From: Dendrolimus kikuchii
Lineage: Eukaryota > Arthropoda > Insecta > Lepidoptera > Lasiocampidae
Reading direction: 5' to 3'
Assembly: GCA_019925095.2 (NCBI GenBank)
Contig: CM034413.1
Span: 12,111,001-12,175,000 of the forward strand
DNA length: 64,000 nt
Part shown: positions 30,154 through 40,365 of the stretch, one piece after another
How the letters are laid out: the number at the start of each line of letters is the position of its first letter
How positions within the stretch are numbered: the stretch's first letter is position 1
The notes under the pieces: generated by a model
The model's database searches: none
Told to the model about the DNA's origin: nothing
Seen by the model: only the letters and a program-made list of their open reading frames with translations
Program-made: the position numbers and the translations under genes

Positions 30154-30476
30154 TTTTTTTTATATATTTTTGATTGCAGGATATCAGCAGACAGGCATAC
30201 GACCCACTTGATGGAAAGCGGCTACCATCGCCTATGAACATTTGCAACACCAAAGTTGCTACAAATGCGCTGCTGCTCTCTTAAGAGAAACTGGAACCTG
30301 GTCACTAATGCCGGAACACAACTCAAGGTTGTTATGGCGACATACTTTAGACCAGGGGTGGTAGCCATCCAGTCGGACAAATGCCCCATCACCTGGCTGT
30401 GGGTTGTTAAGTCGCCTCTTACGACAGGCCGCCCGGCCGCAGGAAATTGTATTCTTTCTCCGTTCCTGCACGGATA
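30154..30476 (-). mobile_element. Inner SINE-like repeat
   Basis: Full-length copy in opposite orientation to its host, T-rich tail at left and head CACGGATA at right. Confidence 0.85.
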
Positions 30477-30479
30477 AAA

Positions 30480-30499
30480 AGAGAGAGAGAGAGAGAGAG
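30480..30499. repeat. (GA)n microsatellite at a SINE-SINE junction
   Basis: About nine GA units, grown from the AAGAGAGC word of the outer SINE. Confidence 0.85.
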
Positions 30500-30829
30500 C
30501 AAAAGCGCATTTTTAGCACCTCTGGTGTTACAAATGTCCATAGGCGATGTTAACCGCTTCATCATAAGGTCTGGTGAACTAATGAAAAAAAAAATTAAAG
30601 CATCCACGGAACCCTGTATAGAGCGGATCTAGTGTTTAGATAATGGCCTAATGATGATATCCTAGCGTTGGTCTAAACCACTCGAAGACATTGTAGCTTG
30701 GCATGCGAAATCACGCCATTTCCTCTGTACATTCGACTTGAGCCGTGTTAAGGCGAATGCGATCCAAATTAATTACATTTTAAATATCATGTGACAGCGA
30801 AACTTCGTACGCGGCTAATGCTGATATTA

Positions 30830-30878
30830 CACGGATCAACAAAGTTGATCAATCAATCAATCTTTATTTGCAAATTTT
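30830..30878 (-). repeat. Short LINE tail
   Basis: GATCAATCAATCAATCTTTA then TTTGCAAATT is a reversed LINE 3' end with a TCAA tail. Confidence 0.4.
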
Positions 30879-31201
30879 TATCCGTGCAGGAACGGAGAAA
30901 GAATACAATTTCCTGCGGCCTGGCGGCCTGTCATAAGAGGCGACTAAACAACCCACAGCCAGGTGGTAGGGCATTTTCCCGACTGGATGGCTACCACCCC
31001 TGGTCTAGAGCATGCCGCCATAACAACTTTGAGTTGTGTTCCGGTATTAGTGACCAGGTTCCAGACTCACTTAAGAGAGCAGCAGTGCATTTGTAGTACC
31101 TTTGGTGTTGCAAATGTCCATTGGCGATGGTAACCGCTTTCCATCCAGTGGGCCGTGTGCCTGTCTGCTGAACTCCTGCAATAAAAAAAAATAAAAAAAA
31201 C
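30879..31201 (+). mobile_element. SINE-like repeat, full length
   Basis: Head TATCCGTGCAGGAACGGAG to tail CTCCTGCAATAAAAAAAAAT. Confidence 0.85.
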
Positions 31202-31683
31202 ATATGTACATGAATAGGTATTACATAATATAAAGTTACCAGCATGTCTTGTCATTTACATGACGTGCAAATGCTTACATTAACTAAATGTCTTGATGCT
31301 ATGACCCTACACTAATATTTCCAAATTAATTTCAATAGTAAGTATGCATGTCAAATAAATAAAAAAGAATTGTTAAAATTATTAAAAATGTGTTAAAGTA
31401 TTAAATTTGAAGATTTCAATGTCATTATCTTATTTTATTGTATTATCATTAATATATTTGAATCAATTTTGTTGAAACGCACAAAACTGAATGAACATGA
31501 CGTTATTTAATAACATTGAATGAATCAAACTTATGTTTATATCGATCACTTTTTGATTGATTTAAATTTAAAAATTGAAATGAACCGTGTAATAAACACT
31601 GAAAAGGCGACAAATAAAAGTTATTCATCAAATAAAATACAAAATAAAAAAATTCAAAAATTCTGATGCGCGAACAAAACAGT
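31202..31683. other. Unassigned AT-rich stretch
   Basis: No frame or repeat. Confidence 0.4.
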
Positions 31684-31865
31684 TGAAGTTGGCTAAGCCT
31701 TTACCGGCCTACCTTACTTCAGCAAAGCTCCGGGTTCGATTCCTAGCATGGTAAATTTCGTGAACTAACTTTCCATTATTTAATCGCTTTATCGTCTGCG
31801 AACGACCTCAGAGTCGTTCGTTGTATTTTATACATTTTAGACGGATGTAGGTTAAATTAGTTATT
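31684..31865 (+). mobile_element. tRNA-derived SINE, type 2
   Basis: A-box-like GTTGGCTAAGCC near 31688, perfect B box GGTTCGATTCC at 31733-31743, followed by a body with CTGCGAACGACCTCAGAGTC similar in layout to the copy at 33330-33530 (GGCGTCTGGAACGGCCTTAG). Confidence 0.5.
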
Positions 31866-32395
31866 TTTATATTTATAAAGTTAGAGAAGAATCATCTGTG
31901 AGTATATTCTCTAAAATTTTGCTTCTACTGTGTGTGCGCACACACATACACAATTAAAAAAAAATCTGTTATGTCTAATTTTTATACAAATTAAAAGGCA
32001 GAAATGAGCATGTATTATTTCGACTTAACAGGCAGAGGTACCTTCGCATTTAGAATATCGTCAGTTTACTGCAATGATTTCTTGCAGCAATTCAACGATA
32101 TACAACGAAAGGCATCTTAGAATAGTCCTAATACTGTATATCGTCGCCTTAACAGGATTTTGCGTGCACAGCAGTAGTTCTATGCAACGAACCCATCAAG
32201 TAGAAAGTAGCTGACGTCAAATTACTGTAAAGACTTGAAACAATTTAAAAAGTTTTCAATTCAAGTGCCTGGCAGTTCGCAAACTATGAAAGGTTCCGTA
32301 CAGATGACAAAGGTCCACTGTTTTTGTTATTTCACTACGGAACCAGAAAAAACATTTAATATTTTCTTAAGTTTTCGCGACTTGTATACATATTG
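31866..32395. other. Unassigned stretch
   Basis: No frame or repeat. The last 30 bases (TTTTCGCGACTTGTATAC) resemble the sequence preceding the MITE arm at 51425. Confidence 0.4.
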
Positions 32396-32549
32396 AAACT
32401 ACGTTTTAACGGTTTTAAGCGCGGTAATTTTATTTGATTTTGGTTTTTCCGACGTTTCGGCCAGTTTTCAGTGGTCGTGATCACGGAAGACGTCAGAAAA
32501 ACCAAAATCAAATAAAATTACCGCGCTTAAAACCGTTAAAACGTAGTTT
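32396..32549. mobile_element. Foldback MITE with perfect 54-bp arms
   Basis: Left arm 32396-32449 and right arm 32496-32549 are perfect inverse complements (AAACTACGTTTTAACGG ... CCGTTAAAACGTAGTTT). The 46-bp loop contains a further inverted pair (GACGT/ACGTC). Related, diverged arms are at 51446 and 52930-53437. Confidence 0.85.
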
Positions 32550-32572
32550 TATGAAAAACAATTAATCGAAAA

Positions 32573-32908
32573 TACATACATACATACATACATAACTTCA
32601 CGCCAGTTCCCTTGCGGGGTAGGCACGAACAACAGAGCGCCATTTAGGCCCATTCTTACACACCTCACTTGCTTCTTTGACATTCATAACTCTTGTCATG
32701 CACACTCGTCTGTTCTTAAGGCTCCTGACATCACCCTCAGCTAGTACACGATCAATTTGATCTTGGAAGGTGTGTCGTGGCCTTCCACGACTTCTGCATC
32801 CATCCACTTTTGCATTGTATATCTGTTTAGTCATTCTTTCATCATGCATTCTTTCCACATGCCCGAACCACCGGAGCATTCCTTTCCTTACCTTCACCCC
32901 GACACTCG
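32573..32908 (-). mobile_element. RTE-type LINE 3' fragment
   Basis: (CATA)n tail at left; coding end back to SVGVKVRKGMLRWFGHVERM. Carries KNGPKW in place of KNKPKW, shared with 40366-40922 and 59031-59189. Confidence 0.8.
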
Positions 32909-32954
32909 AAATCGAAAATACCATATATATATATCGCCAAAACTATTTAAATCA

Positions 32955-33030
32955 ACTACACTACTACTACACGCTACATTATTACTACTACTACTACTAC
33001 ATTACACTACACTGCTACTACATACTATTA
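32955..33030. repeat. (ACT)n-like imperfect tract
   Basis: Degenerate ACTACTACT runs leading into the pentanucleotide array. Confidence 0.7.
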
Positions 33031-33033
33031 CTA

Positions 33034-33226
33034 CGCCACACCACACCACACCACACCACATCGCACCGCACTGCACCGCACCACACCGCACCGCACCGCA
33101 CCGCACGGCACCGAACCGCACCACACCGCACCGCACCGCACCGCAACGCACCGCAACGCACCGCAACGCACCGCACCGCACCGCACCGCACCGCACCGCA
33201 CCACACCACACTACACCACATTACTC
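33034..33226. repeat. (CACCG)n / (CACCA)n pentanucleotide array
   Basis: About 38 units, CACCA at both edges and CACCG in the middle, with a 10-bp higher-order CACCGCAACG repeated three times near 33140-33170. The plus strand is nearly T-free. It reads through in several frames, but this is repeat, not a gene. Confidence 0.95.
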
Positions 33227-33234
33227 AACGTATT

Positions 33235-33310
33235 ATTAACCGCCTTCAAAAAAGGAGGTTTTTAATTCGTCGCATAAATATATTTTTTATAAATGTTCAG
33301 CCATTTTTTT
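33235..33310. repeat. AACCG-CTTC repeat end
   Basis: TTAACCGCCTTCAAAAAAGG then AGGTTTTTAATTCGTCG, an end of the family present at 59918-60478. Confidence 0.45.
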
Positions 33311-33329
33311 TTTCTTTTTTGGCGGCCTT

Positions 33330-33530
33330 CGGCAGCCTCTGTGGTTGAGCGGATTAAGCCTTTGCCGGTTTACCTCACTGCAACGCAGAGGCTTCGCGTT
33401 CAATTCCTGGTATGGTACATTTCCGAAACGAGTTTTCTCCGTTATTGACTATGGTCTGGGCGTCTGGAACGGCCTTAGAGTAATCCGCTGTATATTATCT
33501 GTATTTATTATTATTATATTTTCTAAACCA
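33330..33530 (+). mobile_element. tRNA-derived SINE, type 2
   Basis: tRNA-like head CTGTGGTTGAGCGGATTAAG with A box TGGTTGAGCGG (33342-33352) and B box GTTCAATTCC (33398-33407), then a (TTA)n tail near 33500. These are internal Pol III promoter boxes. Confidence 0.65.
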
Positions 33531-33621
33531 ATTTTGTCAATTATTTAGATTCAAATTTTCGACATTATAATTTTACATCAAGAAATTATTAAATCAAAAC
33601 AGCAGTGGTATGTATGTAAGT

Positions 33622-33797
33622 ATGCTGCCATAACAACCTAAGTTGTGTTCCGGTATTAGTGGCCAGGTCCCAGTCTCCCTTTAGAGAGAGGTAGCACATT
33701 GGTAGCACCTTTCGTGATACAAATGTCCATAGGCGACGGTAACCGCTTTCCATCAGGTGGGCAGTCTGCCTGTCTGCTAAACTCATGTAATAAAAAG
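33622..33797 (+). mobile_element. SINE-like repeat, 3' half
   Basis: Starts at GCTGCCATAACAACC and ends CTCATGTAATAAAAAGC. Subtype GGTCCCAGTCTCCCTTTAGA, shared with 61944. Confidence 0.75.
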
Positions 33798-33827
33798 CGG
33801 TTCCATAAATAGTTTAAATATATTAGA

Positions 33828-34319
33828 CTACCTTCTGCCCGCGATTTCATCCGCGTGGAATAGTTACTTTGGGCTAACGCTAACTTTAACTCGACTTTGT
33901 TTACGTAGAAGGTGAAAATATTTTTAAATCTTAATGACTGCCCGCCGGCCTTGAGCATCATAAACGCGCAGTACTTGATCATTATTTTGCTGCGATGTTA
34001 TTTTAAAACTGCGATATCTCCTAAGATATTCATTGAAATCGAATGATGTAAATGGCAATTTTGTTTTAAATTAAATACTTGTGATGAATAACGTATTTAT
34101 TTGGATAAGGATTAATATCATGTTTATAAAAACACCTTCGCAAATAATGCATTATTTTAGAACAAATTTGGTTAGCATAAAAAAGGTTATAGTGAGCCAA
34201 CCTTAAAAGATAGACATATGCTGTCGCGGACTTTTTTTTAGAACTTTTAAAGGGGAACAATTCTGTCACACATGATTTTTGCGAAACTTTAACCGTTTAC
34301 GCAGCGCACGCAGCGGAAG
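33828..34319 (-). other. Helitron-like 3' end, then unassigned
   Basis: CTACCTTCTGCCCGCGATTT then CATCCGCGTGG at 33828-33858 resembles a reversed Helitron 3' end with decayed CTAG. The remainder has TTAAAACTGCGATATCTCC near 34000 and nothing certain after. Confidence 0.35.
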
Positions 34320-34535
34320 CTCTCAAAAGGAAAAAAAAACCCCGATTTTGAAACATTCTTCATTGGTGCTCCGCTCCTATTGGTCTTAGCGTGATGATAT
34401 ATAGCCTATAGCCTTCCTCGATAAATGGGCTATCTAACACTGAAAGAATTTTTCAAATCAGACCAGTAGTTCCTGAGATTAGCGCGTTCAAGCAAACAAA
34501 CAAACAAACTCTTCAGCTTTGTATATTAGTATAGA
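34320..34535 (-). mobile_element. Helitron, family A, 3'-truncated
   Basis: Minus-strand TC at 34535-34534 (TCTATACTAATATACAAAGC). Shares CGCTCCTATTGGTCTTAGCG and TTCCTCGATAAATGGGC with 34910-35146. The CTAG end is missing. Confidence 0.65.
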
Positions 34536-34909
34536 TTTTGAAATATGATGTCATGAAATTTTGGGAGCCCTCCATATCCTTGTCAGATAATGGCACACTT
34601 CGCCGACCCCCCCTTAATGTGTGGCGTAACTTATGAATGCGTCCTTAGAAAAAACATGCTACATTTCCGATGGTTGAATGTTTACGATGGATAATGTTGA
34701 GTAATCAGTTTGAACTGAGCCTTGTTATCGTAAGTTCTACCACGTGTCAGACCACGCTCGTGTTGTTTCGTGGTTCCCACGGGCGAGCCGGCTTCATTGT
34801 GGCAGTTTCCTCTGTAAGACATGTGACGAAGTTTTGTCATGTGTCCCGATTAGGGTTATGATTTTTTTATTAATAATTGGAAGAAAAAAGTTTTTTTTTA
34901 TATAAATAA
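34536..34909. other. Unassigned stretch
   Basis: No frame or repeat family. Confidence 0.4.
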
Positions 34910-35146
34910 CTAGCTGTGCCCGCGACGCCGGCCGCGTGGAATTTGTTTTCAAAGCCCCCCAGATTTTGAAACAATTTTCATTGCTGCTCCGCTCCTATTG
35001 GTCTTAGCGTGATGATATACAACCTATAGCCTTCCTCGATAAATGGGCTATCCAACACTGAAAGAATTTTTCAAATCAGACCGGTAGTTCCTGAGATTTG
35101 CGCATTCAAACAAACAAACTCTTCAGCTTTATATATTAGTATAAGA
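34910..35146 (-). mobile_element. Helitron, family A, complete (237 bp)
   Basis: Minus strand: TC at 35146-35145, CTAG at 34913-34910, flanks A and T. The 3' end has the GCGGCCGGCGTCGCGGGCAC stretch that can fold just before CTAG. Confidence 0.75.
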
Positions 35147-35487
35147 TATAAGATACGCGCATACACCAGCTAAGCAAGCTACAGTCTGCTGAAATATAAA
35201 TTTTAAACATGGTCTTGTCTTGTAATACTAAGAGTAATAACAATTGACTTCCGTCGATAGATGTACGCTAACAGCGTAATTATAAAGATTGGGATCGTCT
35301 CATTGATTTATTCAATTCTTGAAATAAATAAACTATTTATACGTATTAAAATAAAACTAACACATACAAATAAGGCAATAAGGCAGGGCAGATCCTGCTT
35401 GTCTGGTGGAGGCAATTAAAACAAAACACATACAAATAAAAACCCTAATAAAAAGAGCTTACCTAGCTCAAAGAATTGCTTAGTGTG
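35147..35487. other. Unassigned stretch
   Basis: No frame or repeat. AAACACATACAAATAA occurs twice (near 35360 and 35425). Confidence 0.4.
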
Positions 35488-35565
35488 TATTCAGCGAGGT
35501 AATGCTGCCAACTCTTTAGGCACACTGCCCAGTGACAGCGGTCTAGTCGGGCCGGACCGATGTTA
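35488..35565 (+). mobile_element. RLE-type LINE 3' scrap (copy 4)
   Basis: Encodes IQRGNAANSLGTLPSDSGLV, the last 20 codons of the family. Confidence 0.6.
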
Positions 35566-35593
35566 TTATTTATATAGAATAGAATAGAATTTT

Positions 35594-35838
35594 GCCAGGT
35601 GGTAGGGCATTTGCCCGACTGGATGGCTACCACCCCTGGTCTAAAGTATGTCGCCATAACAACCTTGAGTTGCGTTAAGGCATTAGTGACGAGGTTCCAG
35701 TCTCCCTTAACAGAGCAGCAGCGCATTTGTAGCACCTTTGGTGTTGCAAATGTCTATAGGCGATGGTAACCACTTTCCATCGAGTGGCCCGTCTGCCTGT
35801 CTGTTGAACTCCTGCAATAAAAAAAAATAAAAAAAATA
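35594..35838 (+). mobile_element. SINE-like repeat, short form starting GCCAGGTGG
   Basis: Same start as 17389; tail CTCCTGCAATAAAAAAAAAT. Confidence 0.8.
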
Positions 35839-36006
35839 GATTATTGTACAATAAAATTAATGAAATAATACACAAAAACTAGGGCAGGATAAAAAATATT
35901 CTGCAGCACAATATTTAAAAAAATGTTACATTTTATTATATAAATATACATATAGATTTGTATACACATAATTAAATACATAAGACATAGTAATTATACA
36001 TATATA

Positions 36007-36404
36007 TAAATACATACATACATAACTTCACGGTGCTGTTCCCTACGCGGGCGTAGGCAAGCGAGAGTTGGTCTGAAAGAGAGTGCCGGGGTGAGGCTTA
36101 TTCTTACAATGCACCGGTGGTTCGGGCATGTGGAAAGAATGCTTGATGACAGAATGACTAAACAGATATACAATCAAAAGTGGATGTGCAGAAGTCGGGG
36201 AAGGCCACGACACACCTTCCATGTTCTTAATCGTGTACTAGCTGAAGGTGATGTCAGGAGCCTTCACCACAGACGAGCTTGCATGACAAGAGTTATGAAT
36301 GTCAAAGAGGCAAGTGAGGTGTGTAAGAATAAGCCTAAATGGCACTCTGTTGTTCGTGCCTACCCCGCAAGGGAACTGGCGTGAAGTTATGTATGTATGT
36401 ATAT
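36007..36404 (+). mobile_element. RTE-type LINE fragment with an inverted 3' scrap at its head
   Basis: 36010-36056 is a reversed 3' end (CATACATAACTTCACGG). From 36057 the forward coding end runs from RVGLKESAGVRLILTMHRWF through WFGHVERMLDDRMTKQ to AYPARELA and (TATG)n. Small in-frame deletions (VDGC to MC, HDQID to V). Confidence 0.75.
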
Positions 36405-36413
36405 ATATATATA

Positions 36414-36605
36414 CTAGCTGACCCGGTAAACTTCGTACCGCCTCAGAATCAATAAATAAAAAAAGCATGTTTTTCATATTTACTCACCTTTTGAACCTTC
36501 CCTGGACTTCCACAAATAATTCAAAACCCAAAATTACTCAAATCGGTCCAGCCGTTCTCGAGTTTTAGCGAGACTAACGAACAGCAATTGATTTATATAT
36601 GTATA
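36414..36605 (-). mobile_element. Helitron-like element, family B
   Basis: CTAG at 36414-36417 preceded by A, then CTGACCCGGTAAACTTCG and TACCGCCTCAGAATC; far side CGAACAGCAATTGATTTAT. Opposite orientation to 10218-10640. The 5' TC is not clear. It sits at the (TATG)n tail of the RTE copy. Confidence 0.65.
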
Positions 36606-37110
36606 TTACGGTGGCGCAAAAAACCGACTTTTTTTTGAGTCTGATTGAAAAATATATTAGTTTTTTATGTTTTAAGAACTCCCTCCAAAGGACAGCTCAA
36701 AAAAAAATAATTAAGAGGTCGCTCCACATTTTTTAAGATTTCAAAATTCGCCAAAAACTGTTTTTTTCAGTATTTTTTTCTCGTTACGGTATAATTTTAT
36801 AGACCAAAAAATAATACGTTTCTGCAAGTTTCAGTTCAAATTTGAATTTTAAAAGGTCGCTCATAATTTTTTTTAGTGTAACGTTAGCGCATTACCTTAG
36901 ATTTTTTCAAGCGAGTAACTGCATTGAAATTGGCCCGTTATTTTTTAGGTGAATCCCGAACAAACAGACAAACCGACAAAAAAAAGTTAAAAAAAATTAT
37001 CGTGTTCTCTGTCATTTATATAGTTAACTTAGCTGTTTTTTTTAATAGCAATGTAATAGTCAACAACATTTAAGAACTATTATCATATAGAATCATCAAC
37101 TGAATAATAT
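36606..37110. other. Unassigned stretch
   Basis: Words such as GAACTCCCTCCAAAGGACAG and AATCCCGAACAAACAGACAA suggest an old repeat; no family assigned. Confidence 0.35.
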
Positions 37111-37549
37111 TGTTACGACCTGAATGCCGACAAAAGACAAATTCACACCTGCGTCTGTAGAAACACATTTTATAACCTTTTCGGCATTTGGCCTTTTTTT
37201 GTATACTTTGTGTTTAAAATTTGTAATTAGAAAAACAGTCCATTGTGTACTGTAATCTTTTATGGTAGTCATTAGCCAGCTGTGATTCTAAGAAATTCAG
37301 TCCAGGCGGGCGAGAGACATATTGTATTTGTGTAGTATAAAGCAATGCCCCAATAGAGAGATCGTCAGTCTAGCGATATTCACAAGCGAAGCAAGACGTC
37401 AGTGACGGACTTTCCGCGTGTTATTGAATCGTGCATTACGTTTGTACTGGTTGTGTTCAGTTATATTTGTACCTATGTTATACGTATGTGTATAGTTCTA
37501 ATAAATTTTATAGTAAGTCTAACGGCATTTTAATTCGAGTCCTGCAACT
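37111..37549 (+). repeat. Solo LTR, 3'-truncated by a few bases
   Basis: Starts TGTTACGACC after ATAT and matches 27554-28366 throughout (TATAAAG near 37338, AATAAA near 37500) up to CCTGCAACT. The final CGTAACA is replaced by the repeat at 37550, so the right target duplication cannot be checked. Confidence 0.75.
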
Positions 37550-37768
37550 GGTTTGAAGGGTGAGCCCCGATAGGGTGGAGGAGCGAGATGGAATGCTCCT
37601 CCGTCTCAAAGGAAGATCTTCCAGCGAGGCTAATGCTGTTCCTCGCAGGCCTTGGCCCTTCTGTTATAGTTGAAATTTTGTATATATTCTTTGTATGTTT
37701 CGGGAAACGTTTGTAATATCAATTATTGCACGGCGCCATCTATTGGCTTGTAAGTGTTTCACTACAGG
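37550..37768 (+). repeat. LINE-like 3' repeat X
   Basis: GGAGCGAGATGGAATGCTC to GCGCCATCTATTGGCTTG then AAGTGTTTCACTACA, shared with 47541-47745. The left part may be a LINE ORF end (RWNA-type), the right a UTR. Class uncertain. Confidence 0.5.
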
Positions 37769-37785
37769 TTGTTTGAGAAGGATCT

Positions 37786-38378
37786 TACATACATACATAC
37801 ATACATAACTTCACGCCAGTTCCCTTGCGGGGTAGGCACGAACAACAGAGTGCCATTTAGGCTTATTCTTACACACCTCACTTGCCTCTTTGACATTCAT
37901 AACTCTTGTCATGCAAGCTCGTCTGTTCTTAAGGCTCCTGACATCACCTTCTGCTAGTATACGATCAATTTGATCATGGAAGGTGTGTCGTGGCCTTCCA
38001 CGACTTCTGCATCCATCCACTTTTGCATTGTATATCTGTTTAGTCATTCTTTCATCATGCATTCTTTCCACATGCCCGAACCACCGGAGCATTCCTTTCC
38101 TTACCTTCACCCCGACACTCTCTTTCAGACCAACTCTCTTTCTTACTTCGGTATTACGAACGCGGTCCGCGAGCGTCACTCCGCAGATTTTGGGCAGTGC
38201 TCGCGTCTCGACCGCGTTTACTCTACTTTCATGCTCTCTCTTCCATACCCAACTCTCGCTTCCATACGTGAGCGTAGGTACCAGCACCGCGTTGTGTACG
38301 GCGAGCTGGGCCTTCTGGCTGAGGTTCTTAGCGCCTAGAAGTTTACCTAACGCTCCATTTAAACTATTCCCCAAATTA
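37786..38378 (-). mobile_element. RTE-type LINE 3' fragment, long intact frame
   Basis: 187-codon frame equivalent to 14398-14980, (CATA)n tail at left. Differs by few residues (ALPKICGV for ALRKICGV, DRILAEG for DRVLAEG). Same 5' edge (AATTTGGGGAATAG). Confidence 0.85.
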
Positions 38379-38849
38379 GGAGAAGGATCTTAACAATGTT
38401 TTTGTATATTTCAACTGATATATAAAACAGCTTTACAACATTTAGAGATGGTTGTAATACAGTGATTATTTTTATCATATTTTGAAGTTATAATGATGAC
38501 ATAGTATTTGAACGCCTACTTTTTTATATGAACATTGATTCAGAACTTATTGTGATGTGTCAACAACTAACAAGAACTAAGACACATTACTGCTTATCAA
38601 AAAAAGCAATTCCAGAAGCAATGTATTTTTTTTTTGTTCTTCCACGATTGTATCTTGGTTTTACAGTCATAACGACCTAATATTTTAGTTGCTTGAAATT
38701 CATTAAAAATAATATTTTAAACGCCTATAGAAATTGTGATACTGGCACGCGTATACAGTTTGCCTTGCGAATAGTTTATGCGCTATTCAACAAATTTTGC
38801 TCTCGGATTCCCTGGGATCCACTCATAAGATTTTGACTTGGTAACAATG
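38379..38849. other. Unassigned, partly repetitive
   Basis: 38700-38770 (TTTAAACGCCTATAG, CTGGCACGCGTATACA) recurs at 54712-54775. No coding motif. Confidence 0.4.
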
Positions 38850-38977
38850 AGACCACCACAGAAATATACTCTTTCGAATAAAGAAAAAAAATTGAAAATC
38901 GGTCCACAACTGACGGAGAAATCGCGTAACAAACATACAGACGATTTGAGAACCTCCTATTGGAAGTCGGTTAAAAA
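38850..38977 (-). repeat. AACCGACTTC-type repeat end
   Basis: Reversed, TTTTTAACCGACTTCC then AATAGGAGGTTCTC and TTTGTTACGCGATTTCTCCG; same family as 59918-60478. Confidence 0.5.
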
Positions 38978-39260
38978 TGCAACCATCTGCCAGCAGCCCT
39001 ATTTCCTAAGAATGTTGGTTCACTGCGCAAAACTACGAGTAAACAAAGTAGTAGACGAAATTTGATAACCGTCCTAGTATTGTATGAAATAGACTCGTGT
39101 TATTTGTAGTGTCCACGTCGTATGTTTATTGCATCTGAACACGCCATATTGTTTATTTGGTATTAACCCAAAAATAGCAAATTTTCAATACGATATTTTT
39201 CTGTTTCTGTAAGTATTTGATTAATCTCATTTATACGTTTTATATGTTCATAGTGTATTA
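38978..39260. other. Unassigned stretch
   Basis: Nothing recognised. Confidence 0.35.
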
Positions 39261-39400
39261 GTATTATAAAATGCGAAAGCAACTTTGTTTGTTTTTTATG
39301 CTTTCACTGAAAATCCAGAATACTGAATTTGCTGAAATTTGGTATATACATAGTCTCAATAACAACAATGAACATATTTTACCTCGGAAAATGGAATAAT
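39261..39400 (+). mobile_element. Helitron-like 5' fragment
   Basis: TTAGTATTATAAAATGCGAA then GAAATTTGGTATATACATAG, a pattern seen in Helitron 5' regions. Tentative. Confidence 0.3.
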
Positions 39401-39569
39401 TTTCGCACGACCGCTTGAAATTTTCCTCAAGCACCTAGATGAAATTTAACGTAACATAACCTACGTGAATGCTTTCTCTCAGAATAATAAGAAATACATT
39501 TTACCCGAAAACTCGGATCCGATTCCGCGAGTGATGAATGGAAATCTTGGGGAAAAGCGTAGTTTCAGT

Positions 39570-39668
39570 ATTAGTTTTAGTTAGTGTAGTAGTAACTGTA
39601 TTATTAGTATTAATTAGTATAGAAGTAACTATATCATTAGTATTAGTTAGTGTATTAGTAACTATTAT
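39570..39668. repeat. 33-bp tandem repeat, about three units
   Basis: Units built from TTAGTGTAGTAGTAACT and ATTAGTATTA. A similar unit (CTATTAGTATTAGTTAG) recurs alone at 40066, on the other side of the repeat at 39672-40060. Confidence 0.8.
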
Positions 39669-39671
39669 ACT

Positions 39672-40060
39672 TGTATGTCTCTCAAGATCACGGGCCCTAA
39701 AAATAGCCCGGACTTTCGGAGGGCTTGCGTGGCGCCATAGGAAGACAAACACGTTTTAATATAATTGTAGTGTGACACGGACCGATGATTATCCCTGTTT
39801 ACACCATATAAAAATGCACCCAATGGCAAGCCCCGGTCAGTGTAAGATTATTGTAGGAAATAAGAATACAAGGTACCGTGCTATTGGGATGAACTGCTAG
39901 TAGAACTAGGGATCTGGGACTATAGGGGCTATGGTATTTGCCTGTCGCAATGAGAAAATGGGTAGACGGACACTCGCCATTCCGAGCATGGGTCCCAAAA
40001 AATGCCGTACAAGATTGGGTGTGGAGAGGTGGGCTGCAGGTTCACTGAGACTTTATTAAC
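39672..40060 (-). repeat. Dispersed repeat Y, copy 1
   Basis: Shared with 52075-52500: CGGAGGGCTTGCGTGG, GATTATCCCTGTTTACACC, AAGCCCCGGTCAGTGTA, GGTGGGCTGCAGGTTCAC. Flanked on both sides by TTAGTATTAGTTAG words. Class unknown. Confidence 0.6.
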
Positions 40061-40365
40061 TATACTATTAGTATTAGTTAGTATAGTTGTAATTATATTT
40101 ACTATCAGTTTTGTTTAGTATGTACCCTTGTTGCCAAAGTGGCTACATAGGTACATATTTACTGATAAGAAAAACAAATGAAAATCACACATTTTCCTAA
40201 TTTGAATTTGGAATTGTCTTCTTTAAAATTACAACTTTTTAATGATACCAAAACCAGCCAGATACAAACGGTATAGCCAAAGATATCTTATTACGAGTTC
40301 ATACATACTATATGCGAAAAGACTTTTTCCCCAACCTATTACTATCTCATATGTTTCCCATATGG

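Larger units (their letters stand above)
30041..30599 (+). mobile_element. Outer SINE-like repeat, split by an inverted SINE
   Basis: Left part 30041-30153 (GCCAGGTAGGGTATTTG to CATTCTCCCTTA), right part from about 30480 (AGAGAGC...GCGCATTTTTAGCACC to GGTGAACTAATGAAAAAA). The break falls in the family word CCCTTAAGAGAGCAGC. Confidence 0.75.

Noticed and set aside
33002..33239. Several overlapping frames of 67-192 codons in the CACCG array
   Set aside because: They are translations of a pentanucleotide repeat on both strands, with no motif and no support outside the array.
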